This document shows, piece after piece, positions 16,538-24,893 of a DNA stretch of 46,264 nucleotides. Position 1 is the stretch's first letter. Each line of letters begins with the position of its first letter. The translations under genes were made by a program, and so were the position numbers. The notes under the pieces are model-generated. The model saw nothing but the letters and a program-made list of their open reading frames with translations. It was not told where the DNA came from and searched no databases. This stretch comes from Rhodovulum sp. PH10 (GTDB lineage Bacteria; Pseudomonadota; Alphaproteobacteria; Rhizobiales; Xanthobacteraceae): the NCBI RefSeq assembly GCF_000293785.1, contig NZ_AKZI01000041.1, forward strand, positions 1-46,264. Reading direction: 5' to 3'.

Positions 16538-18163
16538 TTAAGTTTCGTATCGAGGAAACCGCTCCAGCGCCTTCGCCATGTCGCCCAGCGTCGGCGCCCC
16601 GTACTCCCGGCCCACGGTGGTCGGGGCATGGCCCGTGATGGCATCGGAGACGCGTTCGCTGATGCCACACCGGTCGGCAATCTGCTTGAAGGTGTGCCGC
16701 CATGCGTGGTTCGGGCGAAGCTCGGGATCCGTCACGCCGAGGCTTCTCACCCAAGCGGCCAGACGCTCCCGAGTCTTCACGTATCGTGGCTTCGAGGGGT
16801 TCGTGAGGTCGTCTTTTCCCCGCTTGTCCCGCCCCTCGTTGTAGAACAACGGCCCCTCCCCGCTCCCGCGGACGAATTCGAGGAAGCCCTGGGCGAGCAG
16901 GTGTTCGTGCAACGGCACGACACGAGCGTGGCCGGTCTTTACCGTTCCGGCCTCGGGAGTGATCCGGATCGCGTGAATGCCGTCCCGCTCGATCACGTCC
17001 ACCCCGCGCAATTGGGTGATTTCCCCGGCTCGGGCACCCGTGTAGGCACACACCCAAGGCACCCACCGCTTTGCCGCCTCGAACGTCCGCGTGGTGTCCT
17101 CGATGGCGAGCGACGCCGACAGGATGACCTTCACCTCGGCATCGAGGAATGCCTTGGTTTCCCGCGAGGTGCTTCGCCTGGGGACGGTCACGGACACCTC
17201 GGTGAACGGGTTCTTCGTGAGCAGCTTGCTGGCCACGCCCCAATTGAAGACCGTCTTCAGCGCAGAGAGCCACACGTCCCGGACCGTTTGCGGTGACCGC
17301 TGGTCGTTCGGAAGGCCCCGGATCCACTCCTGAGCGTCCTCGGGCGATATCGATCCGGCACTCCGATCGGGGAAATCCTCTCGCAGTTGAACGAAGACGC
17401 CGCGCCACCGGTCCACGGTGGAGGTTGCGGGCTTCTTTTCTGCAATCCATTGCTCGAACAGAGCCCACGGCGTGAGGCCCGGATCCGGTGTCCGCTCGAA
17501 CTCCGGAAACTCTTTCGGGTGCTCGTCCGGCGAGTAGTCTCCCTTGGCCCGCCTGATCAGCAATCGAAGGCCCGCGGCCATGTCCCGATAAAGGAAATCG
17601 AGGAACATCCCTCGCGAGGTTTCATCGAGGGCCAGCTTCCGGTGGGCGAGGAACCGGGAGGTCTCCGCCACGTCCGCCAGAACCGGCCGGAGCCGTTCAC
17701 GAAACTCCGGGCTCTCCTCCCAAACATCGGGGTCTTGATCCCCGGCGACACCGAGGTCCACGAGGACGGCCTGAACCTCATCCCCGATATCACCGAGCAC
17801 GGCTTCCCAGTGAGACGCCGGAAGCTGTCGCTCCAATTGCCGTTCGGTGAACCATCGATACCACTCGCCGGCGAGGGCTCTGGCCTGCTGAACCGTGAGC
17901 GTGTGCCCACCACCGTCGCGCTTCGCCCTGAGGTTCGTGATGCGCGTTTCGATTTCCGACTCCCAGTCCCGGCACAGATTCCTGGCGTGCTGAAGCGGCA
18001 CGAGACCCGAGTTGAACCGCTCCTCCCACCGCAGACCGAACGCGCGCTCGTAGTCGTCTCGGATGTCCGTCGGGATGCGCTTACGGGCGGTCCATCCACC
18101 CTTGGCTCTGGGGTCGACGTCATCGCTACACCGCCCTCGTGCAGCGTTCCGTGTCGTCCCCAC
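16538..18163 (-). CDS. Tyrosine-type site-specific integrase
   Basis: The 541-aa phage-type integrase has an N-terminal arm/core-binding part (residues 1-330, with LTPWALFEQWIAEKKPATST) and a C-terminal catalytic domain. The catalytic residues are arginine in YTGARAGEI, HxxR in HAWRHTF, histidine in TGHAP and tyrosine in GREYGAP near the end. It starts 59 bp from the tRNA-Leu gene whose 3' end is the right att copy, and reads away from the tRNA. It is thus the likely enzyme that inserted the island. The GTG at 18163 has only a weak ribosome site. The protein appears complete. Its 3' end converges on the reverse transcriptase gene. Confidence 0.92.
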   Translation of the reverse strand: MGTTRNAARGRCSDDVDPRAKGGWTARKRIPTDIRDDYERAFGLRWEERFNSGLVPLQHARNLCRDWESEIETRITNLRAKRDGGGHTLTVQQARALAGEWYRWFTERQLERQLPASHWEAVLGDIGDEVQAVLVDLGVAGDQDPDVWEESPEFRERLRPVLADVAETSRFLAHRKLALDETSRGMFLDFLYRDMAAGLRLLIRRAKGDYSPDEHPKEFPEFERTPDPGLTPWALFEQWIAEKKPATSTVDRWRGVFVQLREDFPDRSAGSISPEDAQEWIRGLPNDQRSPQTVRDVWLSALKTVFNWGVASKLLTKNPFTEVSVTVPRRSTSRETKAFLDAEVKVILSASLAIEDTTRTFEAAKRWVPWVCAYTGARAGEITQLRGVDVIERDGIHAIRITPEAGTVKTGHARVVPLHEHLLAQGFLEFVRGSGEGPLFYNEGRDKRGKDDLTNPSKPRYVKTRERLAAWVRSLGVTDPELRPNHAWRHTFKQIADRCGISERVSDAITGHAPTTVGREYGAPTLGDMAKALERFPRYET

Positions 18164-18218
18164 GGTGGAAAAGGCAATCTAATCCAGCATGTTATTGAAA
18201 TCGAAGACCTCGCGAACC

Positions 18219-18238
18219 GCCTGGTGCGGACGGCGGGA
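18219..18238. repeat. Right attachment site (attR) in the 3' end of tRNA-Leu
   Basis: This is the perfect 20-bp partner of 12793-12812. It covers three bases past the tRNA plus the CCA end, the acceptor 3' strand and part of the T-arm 3' strand. The tRNA gene therefore stays whole after integration. Confidence 0.85.
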
Positions 18239-18308
18239 CTCGAACCCGCACGAGGTCTCCCCCAGCGGATTTTAAGTCCGCTGCGTCTACCGGTTCCGCC
18301 ACGTCCGC
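18222..18308 (-). tRNA. tRNA-Leu, anticodon UAA
   Basis: The 87-nt minus-strand sequence begins GCGGACGTGG and ends CGTCCGCACCA, giving a 7-bp acceptor stem and an encoded CCA. The anticodon stem GCGGA/TCCGC encloses the loop CTTAAAA, giving anticodon UAA. A long variable arm (TGGGGGAGACCTC region) and a T loop with GGTTCGAGTCC are present, as expected for a type II leucine tRNA. It is the integration target of the island to its left. Confidence 0.95.
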
Positions 18309-18966
18309 ACGGGCGGCGTCTCGCGCCGTCGGGCCGGCCCGCGGCGCGGGCGAGGACGGCCTGTCGGGCGCAAACGCAAAGCCCCGGCGCGACCCTAGCA
18401 TCGCCGGCACCGGGGTGCATCCGCCGTGGGTGCGTACGTCCGCCGCGTCGAGCTACGGCGCGCGCCGTCGGGGCGGGGGATGCGGCGCGTCGCAAAGTCC
18501 GCGATTGGCCCGCCTCGGGCTCGCCGCCGGCGAAAAAACTCGCTCGCCCCCGTCACCGATCGAACGGCCCGAGGATTGCGACTCGCTCGGCTGCACCCTG
18601 CGCGCCGGCGCGTCGCGGAGGCGACGGGGCTCGGACCGAACGGCCCGCGAGGCGCCCGACGCCATCGTCGGACACAAGGCGTCGGCGGTGGCCGCCCTCC
18701 CCGCCCCCACCGTCGATTTCCGGACCGTCGGCCGCCTCCGTTTCCCATAACCACGGCCGCCCGGGCCGGACCGCGCGCCATCTCCGTTCCCCGGAACCGC
18801 GGCTGCCGAGCCGGACCGTCGGCCGCCTCCGTCTCCCAGGACCGCCGCCAACAGATCCGAACCGCGCGCCGCCTCCATTTCGGGGAACCGCAACTGCCCG
18901 CGCCGAGCCGCCGCTCGCCTCTACTTCCCAGAATCGCGGCCGCCCGAGCCGGACCGCCGACCATCC
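18309..18966. other. Gene-free interval between tRNA-Leu and the acidic-protein gene
   Basis: The first 100 bp should hold the tRNA promoter (leftward). The rest is GC-rich without a recognisable gene. From about 18722 it becomes a degenerate tandem array, listed separately. Confidence 0.45.
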
Positions 18967-18985
18967 CTACTTCCCCGAGCCGTGC
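18722..18985. repeat. Degenerate tandem repeat of about 46 bp, five to six copies
   Basis: Units begin with GGACCG or a close variant at about 18722, 18768, 18813, 18858, 18908 and 18951. They share the core CGCCTCCRTTTCCC, then an AACCGC element and a GAGCC end. Spacing is 43-50 bp. The array runs up to and slightly into the 3' end of the acidic-protein gene. Confidence 0.55.
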
Positions 18986-19794
18986 CCCCCGGAACCGTGG
19001 CCGCCCGAGCCCTTGCCGGGCTTCGACGCCTCGTCCGCGTTCTCGTCGTCCTCGTCGTCCTCGGGCTCGCGGGTCCCGGAGTCGTCGTCCTCGGACTCGC
19101 CCGTCTCGGAGTCGTCGTCGTCCAAATCCTCGTCGTCTTCGTCTTCTTCTTCGTCGTCGTCGTCGGAGTCGTCGTCCTCGTCTTCGGAGTCGTCGTCCTC
19201 GTCGTCCGAATCCTCGTCGTCGTCGGAGTCCTCGTCCTCCAAATCCTCGTCCTCGAGGTCGTCCTCGTCGCTCTCGCCGTCGTCGTCCGCGAGGTCGTCG
19301 TCCTCCTCGTCCTCGTCGTCGTCGAGATCGTCGTCGCCGGCGGCGATCGCGGTGGCGCCCCGGCCGCGCCCGGCGGTTTTCGCCCCGGCCTTCGGATCCT
19401 CGGCCTCGTCCTCGTCGTCGTCCTCGAACCCGGCCAAATCCTCGTCGGTCAGCTCGGCGGCGCGGGCGGCCGCCTCGGCGATCGCCGCCTGCAGCCCGCG
19501 GATGAACGGCTCGGCCTGCTTCTTGTGCTCGCGAATCGCCTTGTCGACGTCCGCCTTGCAGCGGTCGAGGTCCATCTTCAGCCCCGCCACCGACGGCTTC
19601 TCGGCGGTCATCGCATAGCCGATCTTGCGCAGGTCGAGCGCGAGGTCGAGCAGCAGCGAGGCGACCATCGCGTCCGGCACCTCGTTGTCCTCGATGAAGT
19701 CGAGCACCAGCGCGTGCAACTCGTTGTAGTAGCGGTCGATCTCGTCCTCGTCGAAGTCGTCGTCGTCGAGCGGATCGTCTTCGGGGGAAGCCAT
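18967..19794 (-). CDS. Hypothetical protein with an extreme Asp/Glu-rich tail
   Basis: The 275-aa protein has an ordinary folded part at about residues 20-125 (YYNELHALVLDFIEDNEVPD, LLLDLALDLRKIGYAMTAEKPS) that I recall as conserved in alphaproteobacteria, though without a known role. Residues 154-255 are almost only Asp, Glu and Ser. The last 17 residues are a Gly/His/Lys repeat (GSGGHGSGGHGSGK). The acidic tract is encoded by GAC/GAG-type triplet repeats (about 19024-19340). The start has GGAG six bases upstream. It follows the xanthine phosphoribosyltransferase gene with a 14-bp gap, so it is probably co-transcribed with it. Metal or cation binding, or nucleic-acid mimicry, is possible. 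Confidence 0.7.
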   Translation of the reverse strand: MASPEDDPLDDDDFDEDEIDRYYNELHALVLDFIEDNEVPDAMVASLLLDLALDLRKIGYAMTAEKPSVAGLKMDLDRCKADVDKAIREHKKQAEPFIRGLQAAIAEAAARAAELTDEDLAGFEDDDEDEAEDPKAGAKTAGRGRGATAIAAGDDDLDDDEDEEDDDLADDDGESDEDDLEDEDLEDEDSDDDEDSDDEDDDSEDEDDDSDDDDEEEDEDDEDLDDDDSETGESEDDDSGTREPEDDEDDENADEASKPGKGSGGHGSGGHGSGK

Positions 19795-19808
19795 GGCGTC
19801 TCCAAGAA

Positions 19809-20330
19809 TCAGTCGTTGCCGTGGATCGGCGGCTGGAAGGTGAGCCCCATGTCCCACGGGAAATAAATCCAGGTGTCCTGCGACACCTCGGTGATGAAGG
19901 TGTCGACCAGCGGCCGACCCATCGGCTTCGCATACACCGTCGCAAAATGCGCGGCCGGCAGCAACTCGCGCACCACCCGGGCGGTCTTGCCGGTGTCGAC
20001 CAGGTCGTCGATGATCAACACCCGGCGCCCCTCGCCGTTTCCGAGCACGCGGATTTCCTCCGCCACCCCCTTGAGGATGGTCAGCTCGCCCTGCGAGGTC
20101 TCCGGCTGGTTGCCGCCGTGGCCGTAGCTCGCCACGCAGATCGTCTCGATCACCCGGATGCCGAGCTCGCGGGCGACGATCGCCGCCGGCACCAGCCCGC
20201 CGCGGGTCACCGTGACGATGGTCGAGAACGGCCCGTGGCCGGCGAGCCGCCAGGTCAGCGCCCGGCAGTCGCGGTGAAACATCTCCCAGGAGACCGGGAA
20301 CGCCTTATCGGGGCTCTTCGCCGCCGCCAT
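19809..20330 (-). CDS. gpt: Xanthine(-guanine) phosphoribosyltransferase
   Basis: This purine-salvage enzyme transfers phosphoribosyl from PRPP to xanthine or guanine. The PRPP loop is [14 protein letters not shown], and the N-terminal part has the family pattern ([37 protein letters not shown]). At 173 aa it is slightly longer than E. coli Gpt. The ATG at 20330 has GGAGG eight bases upstream. Another in-frame ATG at 20375 overlaps the stop of the upstream gene by four bases and is a reasonable alternative for translational coupling. The three minus-strand genes (molybdopterin-binding protein, gpt, acidic protein) look like one operon. Confidence 0.92.
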   Translation of the reverse strand: MAAAKSPDKAFPVSWEMFHRDCRALTWRLAGHGPFSTIVTVTRGGLVPAAIVARELGIRVIETICVASYGHGGNQPETSQGELTILKGVAEEIRVLGNGEGRRVLIIDDLVDTGKTARVVRELLPAAHFATVYAKPMGRPLVDTFITEVSQDTWIYFPWDMGLTFQPPIHGND

Positions 20331-20371
20331 CGTCATGTCCTCCGTTCGCGCGGCCGTCGCGGTCGCCGTCG

Positions 20372-21193
20372 TCATTGCCCGGCCGCCCCGGCGAGCCCCG
20401 CCCGCACCTCGGCCAGCATCTTCACCAGTGCGACCTTGGCGGCCGCGAGCTTTTCCGGATCGCGCGAGCGGATCACCAGATTGGCGTTGGGCACGCCGTT
20501 CTCGTCGTTGAACGGATAGCTGCCGAACATCACGTCCGGGTGCGCCTTGGCGAGCTGGCCGAGCTCGGTGCCGATGTCGCCTTCCTTGAGGTCGGCGCGC
20601 ACGGTGTCGGACAGGAGCTTCACGCCGGTCGCGAGCTTTGGCGCCACGCCCTCCAGCATGCCCTGCATCACCGCCGGGATGCCGGCCATCACGATCACGT
20701 TGCCGATCCAGAAGCCGGGCGCCTTGGAGACCGGGTTCTCCACCAGGGCGGCGCCGCGCGGGATGCGGGCCATCCGCAGCCGCGCCGCATTGAGGTTCTC
20801 GCGGCCCATCCGCTCGGCGAGCAGCGCCACCGCCCGCTCGTCGAGGTCGAGCGGCACGCCGAAGGCTTTCGCCACCGCGTCGGCGGTGATGTCGTCGTGG
20901 GTCGGGCCGATGCCGCCGGTGGTGAACACGTAGGTGTAGCGCGCGCGCAGCGCGTTCAGCGCGGCGACGATCTCCTCCTCGATGTCCGGCACCACCCGCA
21001 CCTCGCGCAGGTCGATGCCCATCGTGGTGAGATATTCGGCGATCCAGCCGATGTTCTTGTCCTTGGTGCGCCCGGACAGGATCTCGTCGCCGATCACCAT
21101 GACGGCGGCGGTGACGGTCGCGGGCGTGGCGGGAGTGGGGGTGGCGGAAGTGGGGGTGGCGCTGGGGACGGCGTCCAGCATCGTCTCGTTCAT
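20372..21193 (-). CDS. Molybdopterin-binding (CinA N-terminal/MoaB-like) protein
   Basis: The 273-aa protein has a MoCF_biosynth domain from about residue 28. [17 protein letters not shown] and [14 protein letters not shown] are the family's key motifs, and the layout matches the N-terminal half of CinA without the amidase half. Family members bind molybdopterin or hydrolyse nucleotide derivatives; the exact reaction is unknown. The N-terminus (residues 9-26) is an Ala/Thr/Pro repeat of low complexity, encoded by short direct repeats, so the true start may be slightly downstream. It is the first gene of the minus-strand group with gpt. Confidence 0.88.
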   Translation of the reverse strand: MNETMLDAVPSATPTSATPTPATPATVTAAVMVIGDEILSGRTKDKNIGWIAEYLTTMGIDLREVRVVPDIEEEIVAALNALRARYTYVFTTGGIGPTHDDITADAVAKAFGVPLDLDERAVALLAERMGRENLNAARLRMARIPRGAALVENPVSKAPGFWIGNVIVMAGIPAVMQGMLEGVAPKLATGVKLLSDTVRADLKEGDIGTELGQLAKAHPDVMFGSYPFNDENGVPNANLVIRSRDPEKLAAAKVALVKMLAEVRAGLAGAAGQ

Positions 21194-21530
21194 GGGGTCG
21201 AAGACCTCGCTCGGCTTTGCGCAGGCCGTCGTCTACCCTGCCGGCCGGGGCGGCTCAAGCGCGCCGGGCGCGGAGCTCGGCCGCGGCGGGACGAATGCGG
21301 TGGACGAGCGACCGCCGTCATCCTGGTCAGCGGTAGCACAATAGGTGTGCAACGCCCGGCTGTCCGCCGCGCCCGGGGCATTCTCCCGGATCCGGCGGCC
21401 GGTCCGGCCGGCGGTCCGGGCACGGTCTGGCGCACGACCGGTCGGAATGCGTAAACATTGGCTCGATGCTTGCATCGATTTCGGGCGGGAGCATCCCGCC
21501 TCGGGTGGATGCCGTCGCGGGGACGGAGAC
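21194..21530. other. Divergent promoter region of the ATP-grasp operon and the molybdopterin gene
   Basis: No gene is seen on either strand in this 337-bp GC-rich interval. It carries the sigma-54-type promoter listed at 21458-21474 and the GGAG ribosome site of the ATP-grasp gene. Confidence 0.6.
21458..21474 (+). promoter_or_regulatory. Sigma-54 (RpoN) promoter, near consensus
   Basis: The sequence TTGGCTCGATGCTTGCA fits YTGGCACGRNNNTTGCW at every defined position but one (T for A). The required GG-N10-GC spacing between the -24 and -12 elements is exact. It lies 57 bp before the ATG of the ATP-grasp gene, leaving room for a transcription start near 21486. It points to activator-dependent control, for example by nitrogen status, of the four-gene operon. 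Confidence 0.6.
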
Positions 21531-22949
21531 ATGACGGTCTGCTTCGACGAGATGAAGGGCGAGGACGGAAACCTCCGCGCCACCTACGAAGGACTGGACG
21601 CCTGGCTGCGCGACCTGTCGCCGGACGTCCTCGATCAGCGCTGCCAGGAGGCGGAATTCCTGTTTCGCCGGATCGGCATCACCTTCAACGTCTATGGCGA
21701 GGCGGACGCCACCGAGCGGCTGATCCCGTTCGACGTGATCCCCCGCATCATCGCCGCCGACGAGTGGAAGCGCCTCGAGCGCGGCCTCACCCAGCGGGTG
21801 AAGGCGATCAATCTCTACCTCAAGGACATCTACGGCAGGCGCGAGATCCTGCGAAAAGGCCTCATCCCCGAGGATCTCGTCTTCCAGAACCAGGTGTTTC
21901 GGCCGGAGATGAACGGCCAGAAGGTGCCGCACGACATCTACATCCACATCGCCGGCATCGACATCGTGCGGGTCGCCGCCGACACCTTCTACGTGCTCGA
22001 GGACAATGTCCGCACGCCCTCCGGCGTCTCCTACATGCTGGAGAACCGCGAGATCATGATGCGGCTGTTCCCGGACCTGTTCTCGCGCTACCGGGTGGCG
22101 CCGGTGGAGAACTACCCGGACGAGCTGCTGGCGACCCTGCGCTCGGTCGCGCCCGACACCGCGGCGGCCGAGCCGAACGTCGTGCTGCTCAGCCCCGGCA
22201 TCTACAACTCGGCCTATTTCGAGCACTCGTTCCTGGCCGACAAGCTGGGCATCGAGCTGGTCGAGGGGCGCGACCTGATGGTCAAGGGCGGCGTCGTCTC
22301 CATGCGCACGACCGAGGGGCCGAAGCGGGTCGACGTGATCTATCGCCGGGTCGACGACGACTTCCTCGATCCGCTCTCGTTCCGGCCCGACTCGACGCTC
22401 GGCGTGCCGGGGCTGATGTCGGCCTATCACGCCGGCAACGTCACGCTGGCGAACGCGGTCGGCACCGGCATCGCCGACGACAAGGCGATCTACAGCTACA
22501 TGCCGGAGATCGTGAAATTCTATCTCGGCGAGGAGCCGATCCTGCAGAACGTGCCGACCTGGCGCTGCCGCGAGCCCGACCACCTCGCCTACGTGCTCGA
22601 GCATCTGCCCGAGCTGGTGGTGAAGGAGGTGCACGGCTCGGGTGGCTACGGCATGCTGATCGGGCCGATGGCCGACAAGGGCAAGCTCGCCGCCTTCCGC
22701 ACCCGCATCGAGGCGGACCCGAAGAACTACATCGCCCAGCCGACGCTGGCGCTGTCGACCTGCCCGACCTGGGTCGATCGCGGCGTCGCGCCCCGCCACA
22801 TCGATCTGCGCCCGTTCGTCCTCACCGGCAGCGACACGGTGCGGATCGTGCCGGGCGGCCTCACCCGGGTCGCGCTGCAGCGCGGCTCGCTCGTCGTCAA
22901 TTCCAGCCAGGGGGGCGGCACCAAGGACACTTGGGTGCTGGACGTCTGA
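21531..22949 (+). CDS. Circularly permuted ATP-grasp protein
   Basis: The 472-aa protein belongs to the circularly permuted ATP-grasp family (COG2308-like). Blocks include RRIGITFNVYG, a long central region with PSGVSYMLENRE, VKEVHGSGGYGMLIGP and the C-terminal RHIDLRPFVL...VPGGLTRVAL. ATP-grasp enzymes form amide or ester bonds using ATP. In this gene set the partner genes encode an alpha-E protein, a transglutaminase-like peptidase and Anbu, and the operon is thought to make or process a peptide-like modification. The start has GGAG six bases upstream. The next gene follows after 5 bp, indicating tight coupling. Confidence 0.9.
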   Translation: MTVCFDEMKGEDGNLRATYEGLDAWLRDLSPDVLDQRCQEAEFLFRRIGITFNVYGEADATERLIPFDVIPRIIAADEWKRLERGLTQRVKAINLYLKDIYGRREILRKGLIPEDLVFQNQVFRPEMNGQKVPHDIYIHIAGIDIVRVAADTFYVLEDNVRTPSGVSYMLENREIMMRLFPDLFSRYRVAPVENYPDELLATLRSVAPDTAAAEPNVVLLSPGIYNSAYFEHSFLADKLGIELVEGRDLMVKGGVVSMRTTEGPKRVDVIYRRVDDDFLDPLSFRPDSTLGVPGLMSAYHAGNVTLANAVGTGIADDKAIYSYMPEIVKFYLGEEPILQNVPTWRCREPDHLAYVLEHLPELVVKEVHGSGGYGMLIGPMADKGKLAAFRTRIEADPKNYIAQPTLALSTCPTWVDRGVAPRHIDLRPFVLTGSDTVRIVPGGLTRVALQRGSLVVNSSQGGGTKDTWVLDV

Positions 22950-22954
22950 CCGTC

Positions 22955-23896
22955 ATGCTGTCGCGGACCGCCGACAATCTGTACTGGGTCGCCCGCTACG
23001 TGGAGCGGGCCGACTATCTCGCCCGCATCCTCGAGGTGACGATGCGCCTCACCGCGCTGCCGCTCGCCTATGTGGGCTCGACCAACGAATGGGACTCGGC
23101 GGTGGCGACCGCCGGGTGCGGCAACGGCTTCTTCTCGCACTATTCCGAGGCGAACGAGGACACCGTGCGGGAGTTCCTGGCGTTTTCCGCGGCCAACACC
23201 TCCTCGATCCGCAACTGCATCGAGCTCGCCCGCACCAACGCCCGCGCGGTGCGCACGGCGCTGACCAGCGAGATGTGGGAGGTGATCAACGACTCCTGGC
23301 TGACGCTCAAGAAGTTCGGCAAGGGACCGACCTCGCGCGAGGAGTTCATGCGCTTCCTGCGCTTCGTGCAGGAGACCTCGCTGCGGTTCGACGGCTCGGC
23401 CTATCGCACCATGCTGCGCACCGACGCCTACTGGTTCTTCCGCCTCGGCCTGAACATCGAGCGCGCCGACAACACCGCCCGCATCCTCGACACCAAGTAC
23501 CACCTGCTGCTGCCGGAGGACACGCACATCGGCGGGCCGCTCGACTACTATCAGTGGGCGGCGATCCTGCGCTCGGTGTCGGCGCTGACCTCGTATCACT
23601 GGGTCTATCGCGAGAGCCTGAAGCCCTGGCTGATCGCCGACCTCCTGATCCTCAATCCGAAGATGCCGCGCTCGCTCGCCAGCTGCTACGACAATCTGGT
23701 GATCGACTGCGACGCGCTGGCCGAGGCCTATGGCCGTCAGGGCACCTCGCAGCGCAAGGCACGCGGCATCCGCACCCGCCTCGCCAACAGCCGGATGACG
23801 GAGATCTTCCAGAACGGCCTGCACGAATTCATCACCGAATTCATTTCCAACAACAACGAGCTCGGCAGCGCGATCTCACGTCAGTATCTGATGTGA
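22955..23896 (+). CDS. Alpha-E domain-containing protein
   Basis: The 313-aa all-helical protein of the alpha-E family (COG2307) begins MLSRTADNLYWVARYVERAD. It contains the internal copy YWFFRLGLNIERADNTARIL, the two signature helices of the family. It has no known enzyme activity of its own and is nearly always beside the permuted ATP-grasp gene. The gene begins 5 bp after that gene's stop codon. The sequence is complete, with no missing blocks. Confidence 0.9.
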   Translation: MLSRTADNLYWVARYVERADYLARILEVTMRLTALPLAYVGSTNEWDSAVATAGCGNGFFSHYSEANEDTVREFLAFSAANTSSIRNCIELARTNARAVRTALTSEMWEVINDSWLTLKKFGKGPTSREEFMRFLRFVQETSLRFDGSAYRTMLRTDAYWFFRLGLNIERADNTARILDTKYHLLLPEDTHIGGPLDYYQWAAILRSVSALTSYHWVYRESLKPWLIADLLILNPKMPRSLASCYDNLVIDCDALAEAYGRQGTSQRKARGIRTRLANSRMTEIFQNGLHEFITEFISNNNELGSAISRQYLM

Positions 23897-23930
23897 GCGC
23901 CGCCCGCCCTCCAACCCACCGGACCCCGCC

Positions 23931-24755
23931 ATGCGCATCCGTGTCTCGCACCGGACGGTCTATCGCTACGACAAGCCGCTCTCGCGGGTGATCCAGACGT
24001 TGCGGCTGACGCCGCGCCCGCACGACGGCCAGCACGTCGTCAGATGGCGGATCGACGTCTCCGAGGACTGCCGGCTGGAGGCGCAGGACGACGCCTTCGG
24101 CAACGTCACCCACGCCTTCTCGGCCGACGGGCCGGTCTCGCATCTCGAGGTCCTGGTCGAGGGCGAGGTCGAGACCCAGGACACCGACGGCATCGTGCGC
24201 GGCGCGATCGAGCGCTTTCCGCCGAGCCTCTATCTGCGCGAGACGCCGCTCACCGTCGCCGATCCGCCGATCCGCCAGTTCGCCCGCGACGCGGTGGCCG
24301 GCCGCGAGGGCGAGATCGCCGTGCTGCACGCGCTGCTCGGCGCGGTGCACGAGGCGGTGGTGTTCGACACCGACCCGACCCACGTCACCACCACCGCCTC
24401 CGAGGCGTTCGGCCTGCGGCGCGGCGTGTGCCAGGATCTCGCCCACGTCTTCATCGCCGGCGCCCGCAGCCTCGGGATACCGTCGCGCTATGTCGGCGGC
24501 TACCTGCACCGCAGCGACGGCGTCGTCGCGCAGGAGGCCGGGCACGCCTGGGTCGAGTCGTGGGTGCCGGAGCTCGGCTGGGTGGCGTTCGATCCGGCCC
24601 ACTCGATCTCGGCGACCGAGGCGTACGTGCGGGTCGCGATCGGCCTCGACTATCTCGGCGCCGCGCCGGTCCGCGGCACCCGGTTCGGCGGAATCGGCGA
24701 GACGCTCGAGGTCGAGGTCCAGGTCGACCAGGCGTTTCATCAGGTGCAGAGTTGA
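23931..24755 (+). CDS. Transglutaminase-like cysteine peptidase family protein
   Basis: The 274-aa protein has a beta-rich N-terminal domain (residues 1-110, MRIRVSHRTVYRYDKPL) and a transglutaminase-like core. The catalytic triad is visible: Cys167 in RRGVCQDLAH, His205 in EAGHAWVES and Asp221 in AFDPAHS. It is probably cytoplasmic, as no signal peptide is present. Family members act as peptidases or amide-bond transfer enzymes. It is the third gene of the ATP-grasp operon, 34 bp after the alpha-E gene. Confidence 0.9.
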   Translation: MRIRVSHRTVYRYDKPLSRVIQTLRLTPRPHDGQHVVRWRIDVSEDCRLEAQDDAFGNVTHAFSADGPVSHLEVLVEGEVETQDTDGIVRGAIERFPPSLYLRETPLTVADPPIRQFARDAVAGREGEIAVLHALLGAVHEAVVFDTDPTHVTTTASEAFGLRRGVCQDLAHVFIAGARSLGIPSRYVGGYLHRSDGVVAQEAGHAWVESWVPELGWVAFDPAHSISATEAYVRVAIGLDYLGAAPVRGTRFGGIGETLEVEVQVDQAFHQVQS

Positions 24756-24893
24756 CGTTCCGCGGGTTCACTCCCGGCTCGAATCGGCGATGATGTCCGG
24801 CGGTTCCGGGAGCGAACGGCGGAGGGTGCGATGCTGCGGGCGGAACAGCGGAGGGTTTTCCGCCGTGGCGTCGGTGCGAAAGGGCTCGACGGA

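Noticed and set aside
18722..18985. CRISPR array
   Set aside because: Repeats are imperfect head-to-tail 46-bp units with no unique spacer segments.
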